Positions 43,890 to 53,132 of a stretch of DNA of 64,000 nucleotides are shown in pieces. The stretch's first letter is position 1. Every line of letters begins with the position of its first letter. The position numbers and the translations under genes are program-made. The DNA is from Paenibacillus tyrphae (lineage in GTDB: Bacteria; Bacillota; Bacilli; Paenibacillales; NBRC-103111): assembly GCF_024158745.1 (NCBI RefSeq), contig NZ_JAMZAW010000006.1, positions 1 to 64,000 on the forward strand, given 5' to 3'. Under the pieces are notes generated by a model. That model was given only the letters and a program-made list of their open reading frames with translations. It made no database searches and was not told the DNA's origin.

Positions 43890-45092
43890 TCAGCGCGCCA
43901 CAGTCTGGTGCATGCGCTGCAGGGCGCGGTCCAACCGGTCGAAAGCGCGGACCATGTCCTCGCTGTTCGTATGGGTAAAGTTCAGCCGCATCGTGTTCGT
44001 CTGCGGTTCGTTCGCAAAGAAGCTGATGCCCGGGACGAAAGCGACGCCCTCTTCGACAGCCAGCTTAAGCAGCTCCTGCGTGTTGATATGCTCCGGCATT
44101 TCCACCCAGACGAACATGCCGCCTTTCGGCTCGATCCATTTCACGCCGTCCCAGTTTTTCGCCTTCATCAGGTCGATCATTTGCCGCATCCGCGTCTCGT
44201 AAGCCGTTCGGATCTGGTCGATATGGCCGTATAAATCGAAATGCTCAAACAGCTGATGCAGCGCCTGCTGGTCCATCGTGCTGGAGTGCAGGTCGGCCGC
44301 TTGTTTGGCGCGGGTCATGTGACGGATCACCTGCTCGTCGCCGATGACCCAGCCGGTGCGCAGTGCCGGCGCAACGATCTTTGAGAACGTGCTGGTGTAA
44401 ACAACCGCGCCGCCATTCGCTTCCTGCTCCAACGAGAAAATCGACGGCATCGGCTCGCCGCCGCCGAAGCGCAGCTCGCCGTACGGGTCGTCCTCCAAAA
44501 TCAGCACGTCGTTCGCTTTGCACAGGTTCAACGTGCTTTGGCGCCGCTCCAAGCTCCACGATTTCCCCGTCGGGTAGGAGAAGGTCGGGATGACGTAAAC
44601 GAGCTTCGGGCGGTGCTGCTTGAGTTTACATTCCAGATCCTCGGGAATCATGCCGTCCGCATCGCAGTCGACGGAAATAAGTTTCGCCTGGCGGGATTGG
44701 AACACTTGAATAGCAGCCAAGTAAGTCGGCCGCTCGACGAGAATGACGTCGCCCGGATCGATATAGACGCGGGTGAGCAGGTCGATCGCTTGCTGCGACC
44801 CTGTCGTCAGCAGCATGTTGTCGACGCCGGCGCGGATGCCTTTACGTTCCAGATGCTTCGAGATGTTCTCGCGCAGCGGCGTATAGCCTTCGGTCAAGCC
44901 GTACTGCAGCACGCCCTTGCCCTGCTTGAACACGCGATCGAACGCTTCGTTGACCGCTTCTACCGGAAAATACTGCTCGTTCGGCAAGCCGCCGGCTAGC
45001 GAAATAATCGAACGGCCCTGGGTCAATTTCAGAATCTCGCGCACAGCCGACGATTCGAAAGCTTTGGTTGTATCGGAAAAACGGTATTTCAT
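43890..45092 (-). CDS. PLP-dependent aminotransferase (fold type I, LysN/MocR-like)
   Basis: A 400-residue class I/II aminotransferase: ISLAGGLPNEQYFP, YGLTEGYTPLRE, LTTGSQQAIDLL, then LEDDPYGELRF and YTSTFSKIVAPALRTGW, where the Lys of TSTFSK forms the aldimine with PLP. Relatives use 2-aminoadipate or branched/aromatic amino acids; no HTH domain is present. One oddity: in the normally invariant NPTG the Asn is Tyr (SYPTG near residue 174), caused by a TAC codon. It sits between leuA and an AraC-type regulator. Confidence 0.85.
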   Translation of the reverse strand: MKYRFSDTTKAFESSAVREILKLTQGRSIISLAGGLPNEQYFPVEAVNEAFDRVFKQGKGVLQYGLTEGYTPLRENISKHLERKGIRAGVDNMLLTTGSQQAIDLLTRVYIDPGDVILVERPTYLAAIQVFQSRQAKLISVDCDADGMIPEDLECKLKQHRPKLVYVIPTFSYPTGKSWSLERRQSTLNLCKANDVLILEDDPYGELRFGGGEPMPSIFSLEQEANGGAVVYTSTFSKIVAPALRTGWVIGDEQVIRHMTRAKQAADLHSSTMDQQALHQLFEHFDLYGHIDQIRTAYETRMRQMIDLMKAKNWDGVKWIEPKGGMFVWVEMPEHINTQELLKLAVEEGVAFVPGISFFANEPQTNTMRLNFTHTNSEDMVRAFDRLDRALQRMHQTVAR

Positions 45093-45298
45093 CGGTTAGG
45101 GCTCCTTTGGCGGAAAGAAGTGAATGTTGCTTCAAGTGATAAATTTAATTGTAAACTTATCCGGGGGAGATGACAACTGCCGCCAACAGTCGACAGCAGC
45201 CGTATTGCCCAGCAGCCGTTCGCATGCTGCCAAGACGTCCGAACGACCGGTGTGGTAAACTATTCGTATCAGCACGGAGATGGAAGGGGCCGGACAAT

Positions 45299-46114
45299 GT
45301 GGAATCTTACCTGATGTTCGAACCGACGCAGGGGACACGAACCCCGGGTCATTACTCGGAATACAAGCCATGTCCTGCACTTAAGGCGTATGTATCGTGC
45401 TATTGGAGCTCCCGGACGGATGGAACGGAATTGCAGAACGAACCTGCGGTCACCGTCGTCCCGGACGGCTGTACGGATTTGATTTTCGAATGGGAAGCCG
45501 CGGGCGGGGGAGACGTTTCGATCCGTTATTGCGGGGCGTTTGAGCTTCCCTTCAGCCCGGAGCCGAAACGCGAGGGTGCGTCGGCAACGTTTGCGGTGCG
45601 GTTTTTTCCTGGAGGAGCGTATCCTTTTATAGGAGTGCCGCTCGGCGAGTTTAAAAATGCGCTGTTTCGAGGGACGGACGTATGGGGAAAAGCGGCGGCG
45701 GAGCTCGGGGAGCAGCTGAGGCTTGCCGCAGGGACGGCGGAACGGATCGTCCGTGTCGAAACGGCGCTGCTCCGCCTGCTGGCGGCTGCGGATCGCGGCA
45801 GGGCCGAAGCGCCGCCGGCATTGTATGAGGCGATGGTGCGTATTTTTGCAGCCAAGGGGACGGTCAGTGTCCAGCAGCTGGCCCGGTCGGGGAATATTAG
45901 CGCCAGGCAACTGCAGCGCCTGTTCGACAGCCGGATCGGGCTTGGGCCGAAAACGTTTTGCGGCATTGTCCGGTTTCAAAATATACTGCGCGATGCGGAA
46001 AGGCATCCCAAGCTTTCCTGGCAGGGAATCGCCGGGCCTTACGGCTACTGCGATCAAGCGCATTTCATTCGCGACTTCAAGCGCTTTTACGGAGAGCTCC
46101 CTTCCTCATTGTGA
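45299..46114 (+). CDS. AraC-family transcriptional regulator
   Basis: About 271 residues. The N-terminal 150 form a ligand-binding domain like DUF6597 (VPDGCTDLIFEW and AVRFFPGGAYPF), and the C-terminal 90 contain two helix-turn-helix units, with VQQLARSGNISARQLQRLF and a GYCDQAHFIRDFKRFYG end. I choose GTG 45299, because GAAGGGG lies about ten bases before it; an ATG at 45314 is the alternative. It is divergent from the aminotransferase gene, but no operator was identified. Confidence 0.85.
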   Translation: MESYLMFEPTQGTRTPGHYSEYKPCPALKAYVSCYWSSRTDGTELQNEPAVTVVPDGCTDLIFEWEAAGGGDVSIRYCGAFELPFSPEPKREGASATFAVRFFPGGAYPFIGVPLGEFKNALFRGTDVWGKAAAELGEQLRLAAGTAERIVRVETALLRLLAAADRGRAEAPPALYEAMVRIFAAKGTVSVQQLARSGNISARQLQRLFDSRIGLGPKTFCGIVRFQNILRDAERHPKLSWQGIAGPYGYCDQAHFIRDFKRFYGELPSSL

Positions 46115-46200
46115 TATGATGTCCGATTTATTCAATACAAAACGCCTTACGCCGGTTACACTGGTGTACGGAATTCGAACATCGAGGAGGCGTGTGGGCA

Positions 46201-47100
46201 ATGGAATTCAATAGAGCCGCTGCAGCGGCGGAAGAACGGGCCAAGCACTACCTGCAAACGAAAGCGCGGCCGCTGGAGAAGGCGATGTATGAGTACGAGT
46301 TCGAGGAGGGACGCGCGGAGGACGTAGTCAGGGCACTGGAGCCTTACCAGAACGAAGACGGCGGCTTCGGGCATGGACTGGAGCCGGATATTCGCTGCGA
46401 GGCGTCCTCGGTTATCGCCACGACCGTGGCGCTGCAAACGCTGTCCCTGCTTCCCCGGGAGGCAGGCGGAGAGATAACAAGAAAAGCGCTGCGCTACTTT
46501 ACGCAGACGTACGACCCTGCAATTTCGGGCTGGGACAAGGTGCCGCCGGAGGTCGAGCACTCCCCTCGGGCCCCGTGGTGGAATTACAGCAAGGCGAATC
46601 CGTACTGGGGCAATCCGAGCGCGGAAATCGCAGGCTACTTTATTGAGTTCCGGGAATGGCTGGAGGCAGAAGGCTGGGCGGACAAGCTGACGGAGCTTGC
46701 CGTCGGTAAGCTGTGCGAGGAATCGTCGCTGGACGAATTCCATGAGCTATTGTGTTACTTGCGCCTGTCCGAGCGGCTCGCCGGCGACCAGCGGGCACGG
46801 ATCGCCGACCGGCTCGACACGATGATCGGCCGCTGTGTCACGGTCGATCCGTCACAGTGGAGCGGGTACGGACTGCATCCGGTTCAAGTGGCGACAACAC
46901 GGCAGTCTCCATACTACGAGCGGTATAAGGATATCATACCGGCTAATTTGGAATTCATCGTCCGGGGTCAGGCGGAGGAGGGAGCATGGGAACCAGCGTG
47001 GGCTTGGGGGCAGTACGAGGACGTATGGCCGCTAGCGAAAGAAGCATGGAAGAGCGTGCTGACGCTGGGCAATTTGCGGCTGCTGCGGGATTTGCGGTAG
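46201..47100 (+). CDS. hypothetical protein of terpenoid-cyclase-like (alpha/alpha) fold
   Basis: A 299-residue protein starting at ATG 46201, ten bases after GAGGAGG (GTG 46192 is too close). It has repeated motifs like LEPYQNEDGGFGHGLEPD and HPRAPWWNY/LHPVQ patterns, typical of the QW/prenyltransferase-type alpha-alpha toroid, seen in squalene cyclases and in uncharacterised bacterial proteins of this length. Catalytic DXDD was not seen, so the function is open. It stands alone between the AraC gene and repeat element B. Confidence 0.7.
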   Translation: MEFNRAAAAAEERAKHYLQTKARPLEKAMYEYEFEEGRAEDVVRALEPYQNEDGGFGHGLEPDIRCEASSVIATTVALQTLSLLPREAGGEITRKALRYFTQTYDPAISGWDKVPPEVEHSPRAPWWNYSKANPYWGNPSAEIAGYFIEFREWLEAEGWADKLTELAVGKLCEESSLDEFHELLCYLRLSERLAGDQRARIADRLDTMIGRCVTVDPSQWSGYGLHPVQVATTRQSPYYERYKDIIPANLEFIVRGQAEEGAWEPAWAWGQYEDVWPLAKEAWKSVLTLGNLRLLRDLR

Positions 47101-47189
47101 AGCGGGTTACCCGGCGGAAGCAACGCAGCCACCGCTGCTGCGGTCTTTGGAACGAATTAGTTATTATTCAACAAAAGGAACCCGGTTTA

Positions 47190-47455
47190 AGGGGTTCCTA
47201 GAGCTTGTTGAGCAAGTGGGCTTTTACAAAAATAGAGATGCAAACGTAGGTGGGGTACCCACTGGAGAAGCGAAAGCGGCCGCCTTTGTCTTCGGGAAAT
47301 ATCCGCTGTTAAGCGGCTTCCAATCATGATTTCCCGATGACCCGGGGCCCCCGCAAAGTACTCGGACTAAGCTTCCCTGATTCAACTTCACTTTGCGGGG
47401 TGGGGCGGCGGTCGGAAGTGGATACCCCACCCCCTCGTAACCCTCTATTACCTCA
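47190..47455. repeat. GGTGGGGTAT inverted-repeat element, copy B
   Basis: Left end TAGAGCTTGTTGAGCAAG, GGTGGGGTACCC near 47251, an inner arm GCAAAGT paired with ACTTTGC, then GGATACCCCACC and CCTCTATTACCTCA. The right part, read on the minus strand, matches the left half of copy C nearly base for base over about 40 bases, so the elements are related. The right end overlaps the last codons and stop of the XRE-type gene. A terminator-like AGGAACCC/GGGGTTCCT hairpin precedes the left end. Confidence 0.6.
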
Positions 47456-47672
47456 TTTGGCCACTTTCGTTCTCGTCGATATATTCCATTAAATCGCCGG
47501 GCTGGCAGTTTAAAGCTCTGCACAACGCATCAAGCGTCGTAAAGCGAATGGCTTTTCCGTTTTCGTTTTTTAAGATCGACAAATTCGCCGGCGTGATGCC
47601 GACCAGTTCGGAGAGCCGGTTTAACGACATTTTACGCTCCGCCATCACGACATCCAGTTTGATTCTTATCAT
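47448..47672 (-). CDS. small XRE-family HTH regulator (YozG-like)
   Basis: A 74-residue helix-turn-helix protein starting at ATG 47672: MIRIKLDVVMAERKMSLNRL, then VGITPANLSILKNENGK as the recognition region, and CRALNCQPGDLMEYI at the end. YozG-like regulators usually sit beside a DUF2975 membrane protein, and here the DUF2975 gene lies just upstream in the same direction. The frame extends to 47723, but the start at 47672 matches relatives. The last codons and stop lie within repeat element B. Confidence 0.8.
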   Translation of the reverse strand: MIRIKLDVVMAERKMSLNRLSELVGITPANLSILKNENGKAIRFTTLDALCRALNCQPGDLMEYIDENESGQMR

Positions 47673-47691
47673 CTTATCGCCTACTTCGCCG

Positions 47692-48264
47692 TTAAATTGT
47701 TTTGCTATTTTCCTCCACTGCATGTACCGCTATTTTTAAAGCCCAAGAGATCAACAGGAGCACGATCCCGCCGGTTATCGTATCAACATAGGACAGGTTG
47801 GAAAGCGAAATCTGCGCATTGGAAACCGTTAAGGCCGCAAACGCCTTCGATAACAGAAGGCCGTCTGTATACGTATAGGCCGACCCCGTAACCATGATTG
47901 TCAGCCCTAATTTGAAAACAATCGAGACGTTCTCATACGAAAAAAGACTGTCTTCATATATATTGTTCAGGAGCTTGCGCATAAACCATAGGAACAAGAG
48001 CGTGAACAAGAGCATGCACGTCGTGGAAATGAACGATAGTTGAACAAAGGACGGATCGGAATAAAGCTCCGGCTGCTGATAAAAGTTGAGATCAATATAG
48101 CTAAATAAAGGCTGGAAGTCTCCGAAGGAGCGGGCGAGATCGCTATCCGGGCTCCACAGACGTAAGGAATGTTCCCCTAATGCAAATATCCCCACCAAGA
48201 TAACAAAGTAAAAACAAATGAGACACAGGATCGCGCCTATTTTAAAGACGATTTTTGATTTCAT
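47692..48264 (-). CDS. DUF2975 membrane protein
   Basis: A 190-residue protein with four membrane segments, matching DUF2975: an N-terminal segment, an extracytoplasmic loop, a second segment around FTLLFLWFMRKLL, and NIYEDSLFSYENVSIVFKLG, the family's conserved region. AAAGGAG lies upstream of ATG 48264. It is paired with the YozG-like regulator immediately downstream (20 bases to the regulator's start), a common two-gene arrangement of unknown role. Confidence 0.8.
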   Translation of the reverse strand: MKSKIVFKIGAILCLICFYFVILVGIFALGEHSLRLWSPDSDLARSFGDFQPLFSYIDLNFYQQPELYSDPSFVQLSFISTTCMLLFTLLFLWFMRKLLNNIYEDSLFSYENVSIVFKLGLTIMVTGSAYTYTDGLLLSKAFAALTVSNAQISLSNLSYVDTITGGIVLLLISWALKIAVHAVEENSKTI

Positions 48265-48467
48265 GAAGGATAACTCCTTTATGGCAGAAATGTAGTAACG
48301 AGTCGGGCAAAAGGCCGCTTCAGTTCATTAATCTACCATATTATTTTATCCTAAACAATAAAAATTTATCGTTTTTCGATAAAAATTTATTGATTAAGAT
48401 GATGAAAGCTGCTAAGGTAAAAATCAGAAACATGAACATGGCAGCTTGGAGTTATAGGGGTGAAATT

Positions 48468-48962
48468 ATGTTTTCTCCAATTGGCGCGCCTCAAAGACGG
48501 TTGTCCAAGGATGCGGTCAAAGTATGGGTCATCAGTGAAACGATTTCGAATGTGATCGGCTTTGTCGTGCTTGGGGTTTTGCTCTATTTGGACCATCGGT
48601 ACGCATGGAAAGCGTGGATCGGCTGGATTCTTATCGGTCTTGCCGTCATTTCCGTGCCGTCTGCGATCTGGTCTTTCTATAGACCGTTTTTGCTCTATCG
48701 CAACTGGCGCTACGATATGAATGAAGAGTTTTTGCAGCTGAAATCGGGTGCGTTAAACGAAGAGCATCAGCTTGTCCCGATGACCAAAATCCAGTCGGTC
48801 GCCACGAAGCAAGGACCGCTTCTGCGAAAGTACGGCCTATGCTCGGTCTCGATCAAAACGATGGGATCGACGCATGCCATACCTGCTCTGCCTAAAGAGG
48901 TCGCGATCAAGTTAAGGGATCAGATTGCCCATTTCGCCAAACTAAAGGAAGTGGAGTCATGA
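48468..48962 (+). CDS. bacterial PH-domain membrane protein, YdbS-like
   Basis: A 164-residue protein with two membrane segments (ISETISNVIGFVVLGVLL and WIGWILIGLAVISVPSAIW) followed by a bacterial PH domain (bPH2) whose strand pattern begins WRYDMNEEFLQLKSGALNEE. ATG 48468 has AGGGGTG five bases upstream; an upstream in-frame region is open but has no ribosome binding site. Its stop overlaps the next gene by ATGA. YdbS and YdbT are usually adjacent; their role is unknown, though they are linked to envelope stress in Bacillus. Confidence 0.8.
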   Translation: MFSPIGAPQRRLSKDAVKVWVISETISNVIGFVVLGVLLYLDHRYAWKAWIGWILIGLAVISVPSAIWSFYRPFLLYRNWRYDMNEEFLQLKSGALNEEHQLVPMTKIQSVATKQGPLLRKYGLCSVSIKTMGSTHAIPALPKEVAIKLRDQIAHFAKLKEVES

Positions 48963-50458
48963 CCGAAGCGAAACGGCACCATCCGCTGACGATGGTTTGG
49001 AAATTGTGGAAGCTGGCCAAATTCTCGTTTGTCATCGCCGTGTACTTATTCGTGATCAAATTCGGTTCGGATTCGGCCTTTCTCAAGTATGGAAGGATTG
49101 CTTTTTTCCTTTTTGTCGGGGTCTCCGTTCTTGTCATTCTTTCGAAGTGGCTGACGCACAAATACAAGCTCGACGATGCGTCGTTTCATCTATATGAAGG
49201 GGTGTTCACCAAGTTTGGACGCACGATTCCTTTTGCCAAAATTCAAAACGTTAACCGTCACACGACCTTATTTCATCGGCTATTTAACGTGACTTCCATC
49301 CGATTCGAAACAGGGCTCACCGGTGAAGAGGCCGCCGTTGAATTCGAGGTCATCTCTTTAGCGGGAGCCGACAATATTGAAAAGCACGTGGCGAGCCCGG
49401 TGCCTGACGAGCCGATGATGGTACAGGACGGCGAAGCTACTGCGGAGTCGCATGCCGAAGCGGTGAATTCGCGGCGGACCGTTCACTTTAAGCCGACAAG
49501 AAAAGATATTGTCCGAGCTTCCTTTACATCCTTAAGCTTTCTGCTCCTTATTCCTTTGCTCGGTTCCGCTTATTCCAAAATCGATCAATTTTTTCATGTG
49601 AAGCAAGAGGCGAAAGGTTTGCTTTCCGTCATTATGAACTCCTGGTGGATTGCTGCAATTCTGATCGTTGTGTTTGCTGTGGCCTCCGTCGCTTTCGGAA
49701 TCGTCAGAACCTTTGTGAAGTATGGGAAATACGAGATCTCTTCCGATCCCGACCGGATTTACATCACAAAAGGCCTGGTCGACGAAACGGTATTTTCCAT
49801 TGCCAAGCAAAGGATACAGGCGGTTGAAATTACGCAGTCCGTGCTGAAACGTTTGCTCGGATTCGCCGAAGTGAAGCTGACCAGTGCAGGGGGCCTTGGC
49901 GACGGGGAAGACAAGCTCGAAATCAGCTCGCTGTATCCTTTTTTGCCTGTTCAACGCGCCTATGAGATGATTTCGGAAATGCTGCCGGCTTATGAAGTGA
50001 CCCGCGAGATGAACCGGCTTCCCGCGAAATCGTTATGGGTACGCATGCTAAGACCAAGCTGGCTTTGGATTGTATCGACGGCCGCTCTATTTTATTTCAA
50101 GCCGCGGTTCCTTGGATTCGAGCAGACTTGGTGGGTGTTATCCGGCGTTCTGCTGATATGGATCTTTGTATCCAGATGGCTTGATTACGCAAATACGCGG
50201 TATATCTTGAAGGATAACTTCATTCAGTTCCAAACGGGAAGTCTGACAACGGCTTTATTCGTATCGAAGCGGGAGAAAATTATTGAAGTGAAAGTGACCC
50301 GTAGTCTATTTCAAAAATGGCTGGGGCTCGCGTCCGTCGGGACCGTGAACCGGGCCAAGCCGGTACGTCATGCTGGGATCGACGATGCGCCGGTCGAGCT
50401 GGCCGAGTCGTTCGTCAAATGGTATATGGGACGCCGGAAAGAGGTCAAAATGGAATAG
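48959..50458 (+). CDS. bacterial PH-domain membrane protein, YdbT-like
   Basis: A 499-residue protein with several membrane segments and three bPH2 repeats, each with a YxLxDxxFxxxxG pattern: KYKLDDASFHLYEGVFTKFG, then KYEISSDPDRIYITKGLVDE, then RYILKDNFIQFQTGSLTTA. The last 40 residues are soluble. Coupled to the YdbS-like gene through ATGA at 48959. It resembles Bacillus YdbT in size and order of repeats. Confidence 0.85.
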   Translation: MTEAKRHHPLTMVWKLWKLAKFSFVIAVYLFVIKFGSDSAFLKYGRIAFFLFVGVSVLVILSKWLTHKYKLDDASFHLYEGVFTKFGRTIPFAKIQNVNRHTTLFHRLFNVTSIRFETGLTGEEAAVEFEVISLAGADNIEKHVASPVPDEPMMVQDGEATAESHAEAVNSRRTVHFKPTRKDIVRASFTSLSFLLLIPLLGSAYSKIDQFFHVKQEAKGLLSVIMNSWWIAAILIVVFAVASVAFGIVRTFVKYGKYEISSDPDRIYITKGLVDETVFSIAKQRIQAVEITQSVLKRLLGFAEVKLTSAGGLGDGEDKLEISSLYPFLPVQRAYEMISEMLPAYEVTREMNRLPAKSLWVRMLRPSWLWIVSTAALFYFKPRFLGFEQTWWVLSGVLLIWIFVSRWLDYANTRYILKDNFIQFQTGSLTTALFVSKREKIIEVKVTRSLFQKWLGLASVGTVNRAKPVRHAGIDDAPVELAESFVKWYMGRRKEVKME

Positions 50459-50647
50459 AAGGGCGCCGGCGTGCCCGATTCGGAGCGAGTCCCGCCTTCC
50501 AGCTTTGGAGAAGGTCCGGGAGGCCGGTTATCGGTACGGTGATGGTTATAGGTTTTGTCTATCAAATTTATTCGATTTATGTCTTGGCGCAAAGACAGCT
50601 AAATGTGCTACAAAAGAGATAATGAACTTAATTTAGGAGTGAAACCA

Positions 50648-51727
50648 ATGGCAGACGTGAAGAAAATTGCCGTTATCGCCGGGGATGGCATCGGTCCCGA
50701 GGTTGTGGCGGAAGCGATTAAAGTGATGAAAAAAACAGAGGACGTGTTCGGATACCGTTTTGAGTTCGAGCACGGCTTGTTCGGCGGTATCGCCATTGAC
50801 GAGAAAGGAACGCCGCTGCCGGAGGACACGCTGGCGATTTGTAAGAAAGCGGACGCCGTGCTGCTTGGAGCCGTTGGCGGCCCGAAATGGGACAACAATT
50901 CGAAGGAGCTGCGTCCGGAAACGGGATTGCTCGGAATCCGCAAGGCGCTCGGCTTGTTCTCCAATATTCGTCCGGCTAACGTATTCGATTGCTTGAAGGA
51001 AGCTTCCACGCTGAAGCCGGAAGTGCTTGAAGGCACGGACCTGATCGTTGTCCGCGAGCTGACCGGAGGGATTTACTTCGGAGAGAAATTCCGCCGCGAG
51101 GGTGCGAACGGAGAAGAGGCGGTCGATACGTGCGTATACAACGTCACGGAAGTGGAGCGCATCGTCCGTCAAGCGTTCGAGATCGCCCGCACCCGCCGCA
51201 AGAAGCTGGCTTCCGTCGATAAAGCGAACGTGCTGGAAACGTCCCGCCTGTGGAGAGAAACGGTCAACCGGATCGCGCCGGATTATCCGGACGTCGAGCT
51301 GGAGCACGTGCTCGTCGACAACTGCGCGATGCAGCTTCTGCGCCGTCCGTCCAGCTTCGACGTTATCGTGACGGAGAACATGTTCGGCGACATTCTGAGC
51401 GACGAAGCGGCGATGCTGACGGGATCGATCGGCATGCTGTCCTCCGCCTCCCTGGGTGAAGGGGCATTCGGCCTGTACGAGCCGGTGCACGGCTCCGCGC
51501 CGGACATTGCGGGCCAAGGCATTGCGAATCCGATCGCGACGATCTTGTCCGTAGCGCTGATGTACCGCCTGACGTTCGGTTACCATGATGCCGCCGAAGC
51601 GATTGAGCGCGCGGTGAAGGAAGTGCTGGACGCGGGTCACCGCACCGGAGACATTGCCGTCGACAAGAGCAAGGCCATCGGTACAACCGCCATGGGCGAA
51701 CTGATCGTTAACGCCATCCGCAAATAA
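50648..51727 (+). CDS. leuB: 3-isopropylmalate dehydrogenase
   Basis: A 359-residue NAD-dependent enzyme of leucine synthesis: [16 protein letters not shown], then VREDLTGG-type [53 protein letters not shown] and [25 protein letters not shown] precedes ATG 50648. Unlike many leu operons, leuB is separated from leuA by 6.9 kb of unrelated genes, and leuC and leuD are not in the window, so it probably has its own promoter. A terminator follows. Confidence 0.97.
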   Translation: MADVKKIAVIAGDGIGPEVVAEAIKVMKKTEDVFGYRFEFEHGLFGGIAIDEKGTPLPEDTLAICKKADAVLLGAVGGPKWDNNSKELRPETGLLGIRKALGLFSNIRPANVFDCLKEASTLKPEVLEGTDLIVVRELTGGIYFGEKFRREGANGEEAVDTCVYNVTEVERIVRQAFEIARTRRKKLASVDKANVLETSRLWRETVNRIAPDYPDVELEHVLVDNCAMQLLRRPSSFDVIVTENMFGDILSDEAAMLTGSIGMLSSASLGEGAFGLYEPVHGSAPDIAGQGIANPIATILSVALMYRLTFGYHDAAEAIERAVKEVLDAGHRTGDIAVDKSKAIGTTAMGELIVNAIRK

Positions 51728-51761
51728 GGATCGAACCGAACTAGCAAGACCGGAAAGCAGG

Positions 51762-51803
51762 AAAAACTCTTGAGGAATTCCGATTTCTTAAGAGTTTTTT
51801 CTG
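51762..51803 (+). terminator. terminator after leuB
   Basis: AAAACTCTTGAG-like arm, a loop, and CTTAAGAGTTTTTTC. The stem continues into a T-run. Confidence 0.8.
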
Positions 51804-51841
51804 TTTTCTACAGCGCAGTTTTGTGTCTGGGTTGTCACAGA

Positions 51842-51856
51842 TTAGAATTATTATAA
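51842..51856. promoter_or_regulatory. PerR-box-like operator upstream of the peroxiredoxin
   Basis: TTAGAATTATTATAA differs at one base from the Bacillus PerR consensus TTATAATNATTATAA. It lies about 20 bases upstream of a TTGACT -35 box at 51876-51881, so PerR repression released by peroxide would fit the gene it precedes. Confidence 0.6.
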
Positions 51857-51875
51857 AAAAGTAATTAGTTTAATC

Positions 51876-51905
51876 TTGACTTCAATGGGCTCCGAATGAT
51901 ACGAT
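51876..51905 (+). promoter_or_regulatory. promoter of the peroxiredoxin gene
   Basis: TTGACT at 51876-51881 and TACGAT at 51900-51905 (18-base spacer), or TATAAC at 51907-51912. It serves the peroxiredoxin gene and carries a PerR-like box just upstream. Confidence 0.5.
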
Positions 51906-51961
51906 TTATAACGTGAAAAACCGTGATCAATTTACCAAATTTAAGGGAGGATTTTTGGAAC

Positions 51962-52510
51962 ATGGCAGAGCGTTTGGTAGGTAAACAAGCACCCGATTTT
52001 ACAATGGACACTGCCCTTGGGAACGGACAAGAGTTCGGCAAAGTTTCCTTGTCCGACTATAAAGGCAAGTGGCTCGTATTGTTCTTCTATCCGCTGGACT
52101 TCACTTTCGTTTGCCCGACGGAAATTACGGCAATCAGCGAAGCCGCTTCGCAATTTAAAGCGATCAATGCCGAAATCCTCGGCGTTTCCATCGATAGCAT
52201 TCATTCCCACCGCGCTTGGATCAACACGCCGGTAGATCAAAACGGCCTTGGCCAATTGAACTTCCCGTTGGCTGCCGATATTACGAAACAAGTATCGCGC
52301 GACTACGGCGTTCTGATCGAAGAAGAAGGCATCGCGCTTCGCGGCCTGTTCATCATCAGCCCGGAAGGCGAACTGCAATACCAAGTCGTTCATCACAACA
52401 ATGTCGGCCGCAGCGTCGAAGAAACGCTCCGCGTTCTCGAAGCTCTGCAATCCGGCGGTCTGTGCCCGATCGGCTGGAAAAAAGGCGACAAGCACCTGAC
52501 GGCGAAATAA
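51962..52510 (+). CDS. 2-Cys peroxiredoxin (AhpC/YkuU type)
   Basis: A 182-residue thiol peroxidase. The peroxidatic cysteine lies in DFTFVCPTEI (about residue 49) and the resolving cysteine in GGLCPIGWKKG near residue 170, so it is a typical 2-Cys enzyme. It removes hydrogen peroxide and alkyl hydroperoxides. GGGAGG lies upstream of ATG 51962; the frame is open further but unlikely. The upstream PerR-like box fits peroxide induction. A terminator follows. Confidence 0.92.
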   Translation: MAERLVGKQAPDFTMDTALGNGQEFGKVSLSDYKGKWLVLFFYPLDFTFVCPTEITAISEAASQFKAINAEILGVSIDSIHSHRAWINTPVDQNGLGQLNFPLAADITKQVSRDYGVLIEEEGIALRGLFIISPEGELQYQVVHHNNVGRSVEETLRVLEALQSGGLCPIGWKKGDKHLTAK

Positions 52511-52533
52511 TCGTCTTCATACGCTTCGCATCT

Positions 52534-52571
52534 CCCCCTCGGCCTATCTCGCGGCAGGCTAGGGGGTTTTT
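52534..52571 (+). terminator. terminator after the peroxiredoxin gene
   Basis: CCCCCT...GCCT pairs with AGGC...AGGGGG, followed by TTTTTC. Confidence 0.75.
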
Positions 52572-52606
52572 CACTACATGGAGTAAAGGGGCTCGGAACC
52601 GACGTT

Positions 52607-52990
52607 ATGGAAGTAATCAAAGGGCTCAAATACAGCGAAAATCATGAATGGGTGCGGGTGGAAAACGGGAGAGCCGTGATCGGCCTCACCGATTTTGCCC
52701 AAGAGGAATTCGGGATCATCGTCTTTGTGGAGCTCCCCGAAGAAGGTGACGTCCTCCAGGCCGGCGAACCGTTCGGCAGCATGGAATCCGTCAAGACGGT
52801 GACGGAGCTGTATGCTCCGGTATCCGGCAAAGTCGTTAGCGTCAATCCGAAGCTGACGGAAAACCCGGGCGTCATAAACCTGTCCCCGTATGGCCAAGGC
52901 TGGATGATCGTCGTCGAAATGAGCGATCCTGCCGAGCTTGACCGGCTGTGGGAAGCGGACAAATACGAACAAACCTACGTGCATGAATAA
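52607..52990 (+). CDS. gcvH: glycine cleavage system H protein
   Basis: A 127-residue carrier protein. The lipoyl-lysine motif is GSMESVKTVTELYAP, with Lys at about residue 63 carrying the lipoyl arm that moves the aminomethyl group between the P, T and L proteins. KYSENHEWVRVENG at the start and NPGVINLSPYGQGWMIV near the end are typical. The ribosome binding site is weak. No other gcv genes are in the window. Confidence 0.95.
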   Translation: MEVIKGLKYSENHEWVRVENGRAVIGLTDFAQEEFGIIVFVELPEEGDVLQAGEPFGSMESVKTVTELYAPVSGKVVSVNPKLTENPGVINLSPYGQGWMIVVEMSDPAELDRLWEADKYEQTYVHE

Positions 52991-52999
52991 CTACGGCAG

Positions 53000-53022
53000 C
53001 CTGACTTCGGTCAGGTTTTTTT
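53000..53022 (+). terminator. terminator after gcvH
   Basis: CCTGAC, TTCG tetraloop, GTCAGG, then T7. Confidence 0.9.
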
Positions 53023-53132
53023 GCGTCTCCCGCACTTGTACGGCTTATCGCCCCGATAAAAAAACGGGAATGTACTTTCCGGCCTCGTTCCCGTAAGATG
53101 GTGTTGTACCCATTTCGCGGAAAGGGAGGATC

